Part shown: one piece after another, positions 1-10,673 of the stretch
How the letters are laid out: each line of letters begins with the position of its first letter
Position numbering within the stretch: the stretch's first letter is position 1
Origin: Bryum argenteum
Taxonomy: Eukaryota > Streptophyta > Bryopsida > Bryales > Bryaceae
DNA: 64,000 nt
NCBI GenBank assembly: GCA_037043015.1
Contig: CM073322.1
Location: 31,243,864 to 31,307,863 of the forward strand
Direction of reading: 5' to 3'
Program-made: the position numbers and the translations under genes
Notes under the pieces: model-generated
Database searches by the model: none
Told to the model about the DNA's origin: nothing
What the model saw: the letters and a program-made list of their open reading frames with translations, nothing else

Positions 1-720
1 ATGTCACACACTCACACCTCTTGCTTCCATGACTATCAGCGATGTTGTGAATGTGCCCTTTCCGGCCCTGTGTCTGGTGATCCAGCAGACACACTCCCAC
101 TCCAAAGGTACAATTCGGAACATGGCCTGCCATATATATAATTTCAGCACATATGTTTTTGCATAAAATACTTGTCCACTTACCTGTGCAGATGTGCGGA
201 TGGTCCTTTCAGAAGACTGAGAAGACGAGGGTAGAAGTAATATGAGTAACCGTTTCATCGATCAACGTCTGTGGTCAAAAGTGGGGAGAGTACAAGAAAT
301 GTTGTTTCTTGTAATGTGATTTGGGATTTGCAATGTTACAAATGTTGCTTTTGTGTAAGCATTACGTAAGTCGAGCAACGTTTTGAAACTTGCTTGAGGA
401 GCATTTTCAATTAGATCATGAATAATTGCTTGATGATCCGATGACGTTGCTTATTTTATTGAGAGTGTTGCTTTATCAAGGTTAGTTCCAAAACGTTGCT
501 AAACTTGAGCAACATTTGAAATAATAACATTGCAAACTCTCTCAAATTGTTGTAGTGAAACGATTCTCGAGAAATCTAAGAAAATACTAGGAGCTCAGAC
601 GCCGTGGAGAGCAATATTTTTCATTTTCTTCACTCTAGATAGTTCAAGACGTTTCAATGTAAAATGCTATGAATCTACCTTTAACATACTCAGAGACGGA
701 TCTAATACAAGTTTGCTAGG
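1..720 (+). pseudogene. Truncated copy of the GARP transcription factor gene at 39.6-41.7 kb
   Basis: Bases 1-110 align with exon 4 of the intact GARP gene (40381-40468), including the shared stretch CCCTTTCCGGCCCT and the splice donor after CCAAAG. Bases 192-285 align with exon 5 (from 40552), with a small internal deletion, and 560-610 match the end of exon 5 around CCGTGGAGAG. Bases 690-720 still match the intron near 40833 (TAATACAAGTTTG). The copy therefore kept its introns and arose by DNA duplication, not retroposition. An insert of about 260 bp splits exon 5, and indels destroy the frame. The upstream part lies outside the window. The Myb-like part was not found here. Confidence 0.8.
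325..536. mobile_element. MITE-like fold-back insert in the GARP pseudogene
   Basis: The left end (325-349) carries TTTGCAATGTTAC then AAATGTTGCT. The right end (508-536) carries the reverse complement, AGCAACATTTGAAATAATAACATTGCAAA, allowing a 4-5 base gap. Inside, GCAACGTT and its complement AACGTTGC recur. The insert interrupts sequence that is continuous in the intact GARP gene, which supports insertion. There is no coding capacity. Exact ends and target duplication are not clear. Confidence 0.55.
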
Positions 721-1004
721 GTCGATGGCTTAAACACTGGCTCATGGTCAATCGCAGGCTGGAATGCTGAGGTGCCACTGTTATTTGCATTGCAGTTCTG
801 CTAGCCACTGACTAGAGCGAGGAAAATAGAGGATCTTTCTAATGAGGTTCTTCCCATGGTTTTCCCTGGTTGCGAAACATACTCAAGTTCACATGTATCA
901 CTTGATATACACCAATATTTTATACTACTTGCGCATAGTGCTCAAAATTTCAAACTAGTTACAGTGACATTCAACAGCTGCAATGAAAAATGTAAATGGT
1001 TCAT

Positions 1005-1777
1005 GTTGCACGATATTTCCTGCAAGACAAGATACATGGACGAATCCATCTAACGCATCTTTCCGGAAGATAAATATTCTGTATTTCCAGTAGCTGCCAT
1101 GACAAGGGAGGACAATCTATGCGATCACGGATGATGGAAATCAATGCTGTGGTTGTTACATCAATCTGGGCTTGACTGACAGTTTTCATGTATGATTTCA
1201 GACCATAAAAGCTCATAGTGATCACGTCTGCAAAATATATAGAAAATCAGTTATATGAAAGCAAAGAGTTCAAAACTATCAAATCTCTGTAGAAGAAATT
1301 AAACATTCAACACAAAATGCTGGAGATGCTGGAGATGCTGGCTGTGTCTCATGCTCCACTTGAATCGCAGGAGAGTGTTGCATCGGAGACCATTCTGTGT
1401 TGTAAGTCCCTCCTGATGAAAGCGGTGTGACTGTAATGGTGGCCCTTCTGGAATGGTGGCCCTTCTGTAATGGTGGCCCTTCTGTCGGAGGTGCTCTCGA
1501 TAGAAGCGGAGACTGCAGCGATTGCATCGATGGTCATTCTGTCTAGTGAATGGGAACGGCTCGTGGTCGATGCGGAAGCGAAGACAGCATCTGTGGCCGT
1601 CCTCGTTGGAAGTATACTAAGTTGAAACACCATGAACGGCCATATCAGTCGGTGAGATCCCGCCATCCCCCAACAACACCACTTGGTGTCGTGGCTATTT
1701 CCAGCACCTCTGGACCAAGGGAGGGTGCGGTGATCGAATGGGAGGCGGAAGGTGCGATCGACCACGCCACTCGCCAC
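1005..1777 (-). CDS. Possible gene remnant, unknown product
   Basis: One open stretch (about 1228-1005) follows a good acceptor, TTTTGCAG, and reads VITMSFYGLKSYMKTVSQAQ onward with codon-like composition. A second stretch (1527-1279) contains SPMQHSPAIQVEHETQPASP, a serine/proline-rich type of sequence. I do not recognise either. They could be exons of one minus-strand gene or chance open frames; no start or complete exon chain can be defined. Confidence 0.22.
1433..1484. repeat. Three tandem copies of a 17-bp unit
   Basis: The unit TGTAATGGTGGCCCTTC is repeated three times with one or two changes. It lies inside the uncertain minus-strand open frame, where 51 bp keeps a reading frame. Confidence 0.8.
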
Positions 1778-1799
1778 CGCTTGACAGGCGCCACCCGAT

Positions 1800-4090
1800 G
1801 ATACATCTAGCGAATTGCATCGGAACCTAGAGCAGGGGTTTCATGCACAGCAGCTTGATTATCCTCCTGTCCCTCCAATCGACAGCCTGCACTGAATGCC
1901 ATGTCTATCCACTTCACCTGTTGGGCTGGGATTGTGAGCGTTGTCGAAATGTTCTTCTTCTGTAACTCTCGAGAACCCTATGCTCGGCCCCGCCGCTACT
2001 GCTGTGATCACATTTCATGCTGGATAAGTGCTCGAGGAAGGAGAGAGAAGACTGGTACTTCTAAACATGAAAACAGGGATTCATACATACAGCATTCTAG
2101 TCTACCCTATTCACTGTAGGCAGGACAGGGGCTGTGACTCTCTGCCCGCCCACATACGCTGCGTGCGCATAAAGTGGAACGGTAGGAATCTAGCCTACCT
2201 GTGCGAGGACATTGGGGGCTTGTGCCTCCATGCCTTCAATTGCTGCTTGGGAGAAAAAACATGTAAACTGTTGCTTTTTACAATCTTGAAGGCCCACAAC
2301 CTTCTGTTATTTTCTAAGCTTTTGGGTTCAACAATAAGGTTGCTACCCCATCTAATCCTTTGAAATCCCATCTAACCCTTCGAAGATCCCAGGCATCTAA
2401 TCCACAAAATGGTTAACAAAATGGTCAATCGGGACTTTAAAGGTTAAATTAGCATATATTTCACGTAAATTGTCGTTTGCTCTCACCTTTGCCTGCAATG
2501 TCGTATTTTGGGTCTAAATTCTAAAACAACAAACTTTAATATTTATTGATCGAAAATGACATTGAATTTACATATGATACTAACTGGTGTTTGGCATGAT
2601 GTCTATTGCTAGAAGGTTGTTCCTTTGGTCCTCCAATGAGTTCTTTTGCCATTCGATGTAAAACCCTTGCCATAAGCTCTTGTAATAATTTGTGTCAAGG
2701 AAGAAGAAGAACAAACAAAAGAAATTTTTAAACTAAAATTAATAAATATTAAATAATGAATAAATATAGAGCTCATTATTCATTTGAATATGCATAATGT
2801 GGTCCTAAATTATCTATCACAAATTTTTTTCTCTATTGTTTATCCATGGTAAAGAAGGCGTACTCTTTACTTTTTTAAGTGTTTTAAGTGGGTTGCTCAA
2901 AAATCACAAATCTGATTTAAATTTGAGAGAACTTGCATGGAGGATTATTTGGGTTACCCAAGAAGTTACAAATACCAATTTGAACTTTTGAAGTACAAAG
3001 AAGTTGAGTGGGTGGTACAAAGCTACAAAACCTCATGTTAATCTCTCAAGGAGAGTAGCCTCAAAAGTGCCGAAAGCCCTCAAAATTTGCCCTCTTTTGA
3101 TGCAAGATGCAACTTTTGAATTTTAGACAAGTTTAATTTGAAATATGTAACCATAGGATCTAGTAGCTAACTTGTACACTTATATGTACACAATATTTTT
3201 CATTCAAAGTCCTTATCATTTGTGAGATCATAACTTTCAAAGTTGCAAAAAAGGTTTTTGTTCTTGTTGTTTACGGACTAAGGTGCATTGTGAACTAAAG
3301 AATGCAATTTGATAAGTATCTTTACATTCTTGTTCCTACTTCCTAGGTGAGTAAGGAACACCTCTAAGTAATTCTTACCCTCAATCATACAACCTATAAG
3401 ACCTATGAAATGTTTGATTATTCACATGGAGGTATGCTGAAATTCAACTACAAAGTTTCCTTTTTGACACTGAAAATGACACGATTGTGAGAAATAATTG
3501 AATTGAAGATCTGCATGGTCACATCATGCCTTATAATCTTATCTACGTGTACAAAAAACAAAACTTGAAAAAAGAAAAGTCTCAATTTTTGGTGAAATTT
3601 TCAAAGTTTTTGCAATTTAAGTAATTTGTGGCAAGTTTGAGCATGAATGAGTATATATTAACAAGTTTGAGCACTTCTCAAATAGTGTTTTCAAACTTTG
3701 ATTGTAAATATCTTCTAATGTATGAGGAATTTTGAAACACAAAATGACTAGGTATGGAAAAAATCTGCATTCCTCACAATGTTCCAACTTCATACCTTCT
3801 ATATTTAGTAATGTTCAACGAGACTACCAAAGTCCAAACGACTTTTTTTGGGTTTTACTCTCCTTTAGGGGTCAATATATAAAACTTCAAGAGCTAAGTA
3901 GGTTGCCCATGACTTCATTTAGAATTAAATGAATGTCACATAACTCGATTTACATTTTTCACAACCATAGGATTACAAAAACCTTCTTGGTAAAAATGTG
4001 ACATTAATTATTTTAATTAAGTATTTTTTTAAAATTGTATAATTGGATACATGTGAGATTATGTTCTTGGGATTAGCTCGTCGAATCGGG
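1800..4090. other. Spacer without a recognisable gene
   Basis: Bases 1800-2360 have mixed composition and short open frames on the plus strand that I cannot assign. From 2370 the sequence is AT-rich, with many stops in all frames and phrases rich in TTTTGAA and CAAAAGT. I see no gene, RNA or clear transposon end. Confidence 0.5.
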
Positions 4091-4092
4091 GC

Positions 4093-4180
4093 GCATGATG
4101 TGTCATTGGAAGCGGATTGTATTTTGGGGTTGTAGAGCATGATGTGTCATTGGAAGCGGATTGTATTTTGGGGTTGTAGA
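4093..4180. repeat. Two perfect tandem copies of a 44-bp unit
   Basis: The unit begins GCATGATGTGTCATTGGAAG and ends GGGGTTGTAGA. Copies occupy 4093-4136 and 4137-4180 with no difference, so the duplication is recent. No coding role is apparent. Confidence 0.9.
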
Positions 4181-4984
4181 AAACAATTGGATCGCAAAAC
4201 AGGTTGACGGCGCCTGAGATATTGTATAGAAAATGATAGAAATTATTTGTACAAGCGTGGCAACGCTACGCAAAAGTACTAGTAGGTAATGAAGGTAGTT
4301 AGCTCGGCAATTGGTCCCTAAATATTGTGTTGTTTTACACTTGTATAGAATCATAAATTAATATTCATTTGGCTAAATTACACCCTCATGATATAATTGA
4401 GTTGTGCATCACAGAGGTTCGGTTCTTCTTATATGTGCTCAGAATCTCATGCCTACATACTACGAGGGATCTACTTGATGCTAGATTGTAGATTATTGTG
4501 TCACCGCGTTTGAAGATCATAATAATTGAAGTATAAACAATTTCTTCTTTATATGAACATACAGTAGTTTCCTAATCATGATATAGATCTTGCCAAAGAT
4601 GAGAAAGTTGCATATAATTCCAATATCTCTAAGTACTTCATTTTCCATATAACCTTTGTGGTTTAGAGCATGTTACAGAATATCTAGCTCAAAGTAATGT
4701 AACTAGAACCTTTATCAGCTATAAGTTTATACAATTATAACTTCTATAACCAACAACAATAAAATGGTGTCATTTTCTTGAAATTTTTCAAAAAATCACC
4801 TTGTTTGAAAGAAAAATTCAATTTTGGAAGAGTACAAATAATTAGAAACATGTTGACTTAATCTATAAAAAAAAAGTATAGAAAAAAAACCACATCAAGC
4901 CTATTATTCATAAAAAACTGGTATATACTATATACTTGTGTCCTCCTCATATGCAAAATGAAATACTAATAATAGTAATTTGTG

Positions 4985-5175
4985 AGTAAGATCCCCCAAG
5001 TCTCGAGCTCGGTGAGCACTTTATTTGGAGCTCTTCAAAAATCATTCCGTATCCTCATATTCCTTGTTCCCGCTTCCATGTGCATTTAAGATTCATAGCA
5101 TGTACTTCAATCCCCTGTTCTCGGTTCGGCGTCCTCTATTCTAGGTTCTCCATCCTCTGTTTCCCTTAAAGCACA
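4985..5175. mobile_element. Degenerate relative of the Helitron-like end at 54.65 kb
   Basis: Bases 5006-5050 (CTTTATTTGG, then TCTTCAAAAATCATTCC) align with the sequence just inside the hairpin at 54661-54679 (CTTTATTTGG, then TTTTAAAAAATTATTCC). The terminal hairpin itself is degraded here. The following TTCTC/TCCTC-rich text, with phrases such as GTTCTCCATCCTCTG, recurs at 38.13-38.42 kb, so three members of one family seem present. Confidence 0.35.
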
Positions 5176-5329
5176 AGAAACATTTTGCAGATTCCCTATA
5201 GGCAAAATGTATTTAAATTCCCTTTGAGAACGGGTTCTTTTTCTATTACACAGGGAAATTTAGTGTCACAGGGAAAGGTGAGACAGGGAAAAACGAGGAC
5301 ACGTATAACAATCAACACATGGGGAAATT

Positions 5330-5560
5330 TTATAGAAAGCAATGAAGGGGAATTCAGTGTAATGCAATGAAGGGAAACTTATTAGAAAACGATGAAGGGA
5401 AACTTAATAGAAAACAATGAGGGGAAACTTTGTGCAAAACAGTGAAGGGAAACTTAGTGCAAATCAATGAAGGGATATGTAATGGAAAACAATGAAGGGA
5501 AATGTAATGGAAAACAATGAAGGGAAATGTACATGAAAAACATTGTGAAAAACATGGTGA
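5330..5560. repeat. Irregular tandem repeat, AATGAAGGGAAA units
   Basis: Units of about 30 bp, with the core AAAACAATGAAGGGAAA and variable links, are repeated seven to eight times. Related words on the opposite strand (TTTCCCTTCAATGTTAATG) occur at 37.67-38.05 kb, so this is the inner repeat of the same dispersed family as the neighbouring 4985-5175 segment. No gene is encoded. Confidence 0.65.
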
Positions 5561-5689
5561 TCAGCCACTGTTCTTTCACAAAAGAATGAACTAAAATGGT
5601 AGAGAAAAATTTGAAAAATTGAAAAATTGAAAAATTGAAAAATGTCATATGTCCAAGGAATATTGCACTACACATCCCTTTATCTCTCT

Positions 5690-6750
5690 ACACAAGTAAA
5701 CTAAGACATACTTCTAAAAAAACAAACATACTTCTCACAGACACAAGAGCCGCATGCACTCCACAGGATCCCGAGCTGCCAAAACCGAACCGGTGAAGAG
5801 CTTGCACACCAAAGCATAACTTGCGTGGCGACCAGACGCTCCATGCCATTGTTCATATTGTGCTGCTGCCATCCTCCTTATTCCAACCCCATGCTTCCAC
5901 GCTCCTCAGTCCCAGGCTTCAATTCAAGATCTCACCTCTATCACCAGCGTCAACTCGTTGCCATCCACCATAGCAATTCCGTCCCAAACCCTACTCCAAT
6001 CACTGCCGGATAAACAACGCGATTACCCGTTATTATCACTCCCATTCTTAGGATCCGATCAATCCACTTACCATTTCTGAGCTCTATATCTATACAACGG
6101 CCCTCAATATGTGCAAAAAATTCACACCATCACGCCACTAGCCCAGCCAATCCGTACTCTAGCTTTCAGCACATCAAAACACTCCCCGTCCAGCTCGCAG
6201 AGCTACATGCATTCCGTAGGGGCAGAGACTCCGACCGACAAATTCAGCAGAACCATTTCATCACTTGCAAAATATTCTAAGGCATGGAACTGGTATCGGA
6301 ATTCAAGCCCAAAGAACTCCTCAAGAAGAAAGCATTCCTGCAGGTGGACACAATGAGGGGTTCTTTTCAACAATTCAGTACTTTGAGCACATACCAGAAA
6401 CACCCCAGCATGTTGTTGTGGTTAAGCTCATACCAGAAGGACTCCTGCAGATCAGAGAGCGAAACACAACAGTTACTCATTGTCAGTACCATCTTCTTTC
6501 CACCATCCTACAAGCAGCTGACGTTGTGCCCACAAATATGCCATCGAACCCTTTCGATTGCTCACCAATTGCATGGAAATGAAAGCTAAAATTAGCTCCT
6601 GGAAACTCCCGAAAATTAGAGTGCACATCCCTAATGAGGCTTTGCACTTACTTAGATATTATCTAATAGGCAGAAAGGTGCCCACAGAATTACGGTATAC
6701 TCATGAACCCAGAAGCTTATTAGATCATCACTAATCGAATCTTTACTCTT
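5690..6750. other. Moderate-GC stretch with unassigned short open frames
   Basis: Plus-strand frames at 6265-6582 (105 codons, with PETPQHVVVVKLIPEGLLQI) and 6284-6589 overlap in different frames, and neither resembles a family I know. The sequence is less AT-rich than its surroundings and could hold decayed exons. No splice-consistent gene could be built. Confidence 0.25.
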
Positions 6751-6972
6751 AAGCATAAATCAAAAGTTAAAGTAATTCGAAGCTGGAAGAGATTTTAATG
6801 GATGATCAGTCCGTGACCCAAAGCACATGGAGTAGTCAAAGTGCGTGTGGTACAATTTTAAGGCTACCCTTGATTCCATGCCGGCAGTCGTTGTTGATAT
6901 ACTCAGTACGATAAAACAAATGGATTGCAATGTGTGACTGAAGTGGTACATCAATTGGTACTGAAGACTCAC

Positions 6973-7913
6973 CTCAACTTCGTTTCCTCTTGTAATGCTT
7001 GATTTCGTGCTGTACTTCATGATGTCGTCAACCTTCCATCGCATGGTTATACTCTCCTTAATGAACACAAGAGTAGCTAGTTCTGGTTCTCTTGCCTTGA
7101 CAAAATCTAAGAGCCTCTTCAGAAATGGACCATCGTGTCTGATGGAGGGATGCTTAAAAAATTCATCAACCAAAGGATCTTTTCTATTTGAGAACCAGTG
7201 CCTGACATCTCCATGAATGAGATTCAGTTTCTCATGTTGCCTTGGATAGTATTTCTTCAAGAATTGCTTACCCCAGAGTTGTTTGTTATCAGCCATGTGT
7301 CGTGGGCGAGGGTGAAAGACTCTCTCGTATGAAAGTTGGCGATCAGAAATGCTTGGTCCATTGACTTGAGAATCTGAGCTGTGACTTGAGAACAACTTAC
7401 CTTGGCTTTCAGCTCCACCAGCCCCTGGACCAAAGAAGCGGCCTTGACTCTAGTAGAGTCCTGGACCGATGAGTGGCCTTGACTCTCCACCGAGCCTTGG
7501 ACCTCGCAAGTGGCTTTCGATTGCACCACCAATTGTCTTGCACCGCAATAGCCGCAGATATGAATAGGTCGAGCTCATGAGTCGTAGCTTGCACCTCCAA
7601 ATGTGTGCCGTTTGAAATGGTGAAGTCTCGATGTCGCCTCCTCCGAGGGTGCATCATCGATTGTCTCAATATTTGTCTTCGATGTTGTTCTCTCCTTGCG
7701 TGAGCTCTCAAATGGCGGTAGTCCTAAAGTCTTTAAGACCATAGCATTTCTCCTCATGTTGGAATCTCGGAGCTTTTCATATTCATTTTCTCCAACTTCT
7801 CCTCCAATTTGAACATGAGATGTCATGTTCTTTTGATTCACACGTCGAGGCTCTCCAATATCAATTGATTTTTTCCCTTTCTTTATGACCTTTTGATGCC
7901 TGCTCAATACCAC
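6973..7913 (-). pseudogene. Broken gene for an unknown protein
   Basis: The 5' part (7913-7575) encodes a basic, lysine-rich segment with GENEYEKLRDSNMRRNAMVL followed by KTLGLPPF, a short motif type (EYE-x-LR-x-x-NMxRN) seen in several plant nuclear proteins. The 3' exon (7395-6973) encodes KQLWGKQFLKKYYPRQHEKL and a mixed-charge helix-rich segment, then ends at a good donor, GAG|GTGAGT. The two parts lie in different frames with a frameshifted, repetitive link (7575-7400), so the gene looks broken. I do not recognise the product. It may be a transposon accessory gene, as many repeats surround it. Confidence 0.4.
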
Positions 7914-8217
7914 AATACCATATCAAGAACGGTTTTTGTAATTCATGAGCATAACTATATTGAAATTCAAAACACATATCAATACATATTTAGTATACAT
8001 ACAACACTTACTTTATAACCGGTTCGGAGGCACCGCACTGTATCGGCTTCATTTTCCTGTTTTTTTGTCTCACTCATAAACATCAATCCACTGAGGAGTC
8101 AATTACATAAAAACGACAAACCTCCGAAATAATAGACGAGATGACGAAGGAAATGCTAATGCCAGAGACAACTAAAAAGTGAGCAACACCAAACAGTGCT
8201 AAGAAGCGCAAACAACA

Positions 8218-8920
8218 TTGTCAAAGAATTCGTCAGAAACAAAACGAAACATCACACTAAATGCAATCAAAGCACCGAATTACTCCTTCAAAGCATCGCA
8301 GCTTATTTGCAATTGCGAATTGAAAATTAAATCACAAAGAACAAGAAAACAACAACCTCGCACAAAGAACACTCCGTCCAGTTCCGAAATTCCCTGCGCA
8401 GTTTCTCCTCCGTCCACTCCTGAAATTCTCCCGCACAGTACTCCTCCGTCCACTCCCGAAATTCTCTTGCACAGTACTCCCAAAGAAATGCATAGAACCG
8501 CAAATCCAATCAAACCAAACATCACCTTATCCAAGCAAGAAATTAAACTCCAAGACATCTTGACACGAGAATACTAATCTTCCAAAAAAGCACACAACCG
8601 CACATCCAATTCAACCAAGTATTTCTCCAATCAAGAACTCCACCACCGCACACCAATCAAAAAATCATGATCTTAATAAAAAAAAAAAATGCTAATCTCC
8701 TCGAGAATCACACTGAGCGTTCAACGAAATCGAACTTACCTTATCCAATGAACAAAGTCACCGCTCCAAGTCCAACGAAACAGAACATCGCTAGAATTAT
8801 AACAACCTCCACTGCAGCTCCTGCTCCGGCTCCACAACAAGCGCCATTCGCTAGAACGAAGCGTAATCCTTCCCAGTCCCGGTCGTTGTCTCTAGGCTCG
8901 TATATACAAGATACGTAATA
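8218..8920. other. Low-complexity region, no supported gene
   Basis: Bases 8390-8490 repeat the word CACAGTACTCCTCCGTCCACTCC with small changes, which gives open frames on both strands (PSTPEIL-type plus, ISGVDGG-type minus). Bases 8667-8918 are open on the plus strand and end in an Ala/Pro/Ser-rich stretch that could be an organelle targeting peptide for the membrane-protein fragment downstream. No exon link can be shown. Confidence 0.3.
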
Positions 8921-8943
8921 TCGCCAAACGTCAACATCAAATC

Positions 8944-9072
8944 ATCAAATGAACTCCACTACGTTGCTTGGAGGTTACACATCAACATCAAATGAACTCC
9001 ACTACGTTGCTTGGAGGTTACACATCAACATCAAATGAACCTTACCTATTACGTCGCCTGTAGGTTACATCA
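8944..9072. repeat. Tandem repeat, 43-bp unit, three copies
   Basis: The unit starts ATCAAATGAACTCCACTACG and ends CACATCAAC. Two copies are nearly identical and the third has diverged. A possible short plus-strand exon follows (9084-9188, encoding MKNVLERWMKTELDLREDEE onward, before a GTTAGT donor). I cannot assign it. Confidence 0.75.
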
Positions 9073-9477
9073 ACATCAAATGGATGAAAAATGTGCTGGA
9101 AAGATGGATGAAAACTGAGTTGGATCTGAGGGAAGACGAAGAGTTGGCTTTTGCAGAGATTGGAGACATGCGCATGCTGTTCAGGAGGTTAGTACTGCAA
9201 TGCAATGCACGTATCAAATTTTTTTAAGCTTGTTTGAGCTTGTTTGAGCATGTATGATTCTTCTCATTGCAGAAATGTACAACTTAATGATGGATTGCAA
9301 CTGTTCATCTTGCAATATAGTTTTCCTGTTTTAGCAGTTTATGTTGTTTGCGGCTGGGCGAGAGTACGTACATGCGAAATATGTATCTTGCTTATGTGAT
9401 GGTGCATTCTTGTGTTGTGTCCGTTTATGTTGGGAATGGTTAAAGTATGATCCTGATGGGTAGTTTTGTGGTTGCAG

Positions 9478-10024
9478 ACTGTCGGGTTTATGACGCTTAT
9501 ACTTGGAGCCGCTATTATTCCAAGTCTGCTTGTAAGTTTCTCACTGCTCTTGTTGATGCTCTTGTTTCTGTACATTATTCTGGCACTCTATGTAGGCTAG
9601 AGATCATTATTTCGCTCGTGTACATAGTATTTCGTCTTTTTTTTTTTCCTGGCAAAAAATGGGTGTGAATTCCATGTGAACTAATACAATAATCTCCGCA
9701 TCATAACCTTGCAAGTAAAGTCGTGCGGACTTGATAGTGGCTCAATACTTTCTGCGCTTCTTGAGTCATTTAGGACACTATAGGTGCCTTCTTCGTGATC
9801 GTAATGGTTTTCGCAGTGCGTATAATTTCATATAAGGTTAGGAACTTTGCTTTGTGCTTTGCTTCATAACAAGCAATGTTACATGTTTACAGGCAATTAA
9901 GAAGGCGGCTGAAGCGCTCGAGAAGCTGGCGGATACAGCAAGGGAGGAGCTGCCTGGCACTATGGCGGCCATCGATTGTCGGCATAGAAAGCAATGACCT
10001 CACAATGGAGCTCAACGACTTAGG
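9478..10024 (+). pseudogene. Fragment of a conserved plant membrane-protein gene, frameshifted
   Basis: Exon 9478-9531 lies between a TTGCAG acceptor and a GTAAGT donor and encodes the hydrophobic segment TVGFMTLILGAAIIPSLL. The next exon (9893-10024) encodes AIKKAAEALEKLADTAREEL, then PGTMAA, then in a shifted frame GIESNDLTMELNDLG before a GTGTGT donor. From memory of plant families this matches a conserved, probably plastid-located membrane protein of unknown function whose signature is PGTMAA...SDLTMELSDLG. The frame shift falls in about 12 bases (around 9970-9985). Two missing single bases (one C, one G) would restore the family's usual residues. No C-terminal exons are visible before the AAATTG microsatellite. 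It may be a dead duplicate, or a real gene with a local assembly error. Confidence 0.5.
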
Positions 10025-10244
10025 GTGTGTAACTTCTCAATCATCATCTCTCACTATTGACATCACTTTTGATTAGAGTGCTCTGTCTCCACTTCATCGA
10101 CTTCTGCTTGTAAACATGTAATAAAAAGATTCACATTTCATTATGCATGTCCTCAGTTTATGATTGTCCGATTTAGTTGAATATCTTTGATTTCCTCAAA
10201 CTAAGGAACCGACAAGATTTTAACATATACTACAATCGAGAGAC

Positions 10245-10469
10245 TTGAAATTGAAATTGAAATTGAAATTGAAATTGAAATTGAAATTGAAATTGAAATT
10301 GAAATTGAAATTGAAATTGAAATTGAAATTGAAATTGAAATTGAAATTGAAATTGAAATTGAAATTGAAATTGAAATTGAAATTGAAATTGAAATTGAAA
10401 TTGAAATTGAAATTGAAATTGAAATTGAAATTGAAATTGAAATTGAAATTGAAATTGAAATTGAAATTG
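10245..10469. repeat. Hexanucleotide microsatellite (TTGAAA)n
   Basis: About 37 perfect copies of TTGAAA run without interruption. The long open frames read through it on both strands (KLKLKL and FQFQFQ) are artefacts of a 6-bp unit and are not genes. Confidence 0.97.
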
Positions 10470-10673
10470 GTGGATTAGTGCAACGCCGTCTTGTCGGATG
10501 TTCATACTTGTTATGACAATCTTAGTTGTCTCTGTTTGCCCACTCACGAGATTTCTAAGGGAGTCGATCAAAAGCTCACTTCTTGCTATGAGTCCGGAAT
10601 CTTTTAAATTTTTGTGGATCTTCCGGGGCCGTGCGATCTGACAACTAGTACCTCAAGAGCTTCATCTCCGAGG

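Noticed and set aside
8280..8558. Minus-strand frame with ISGVDGG repeats
   Set aside because: It mirrors a short tandem repeat and the opposite strand is equally open.
10230..10571. Long open frames of KLKLKL or FQFQFQ type on both strands
   Set aside because: They are translations of an uninterrupted hexanucleotide repeat, whose period keeps any frame open.
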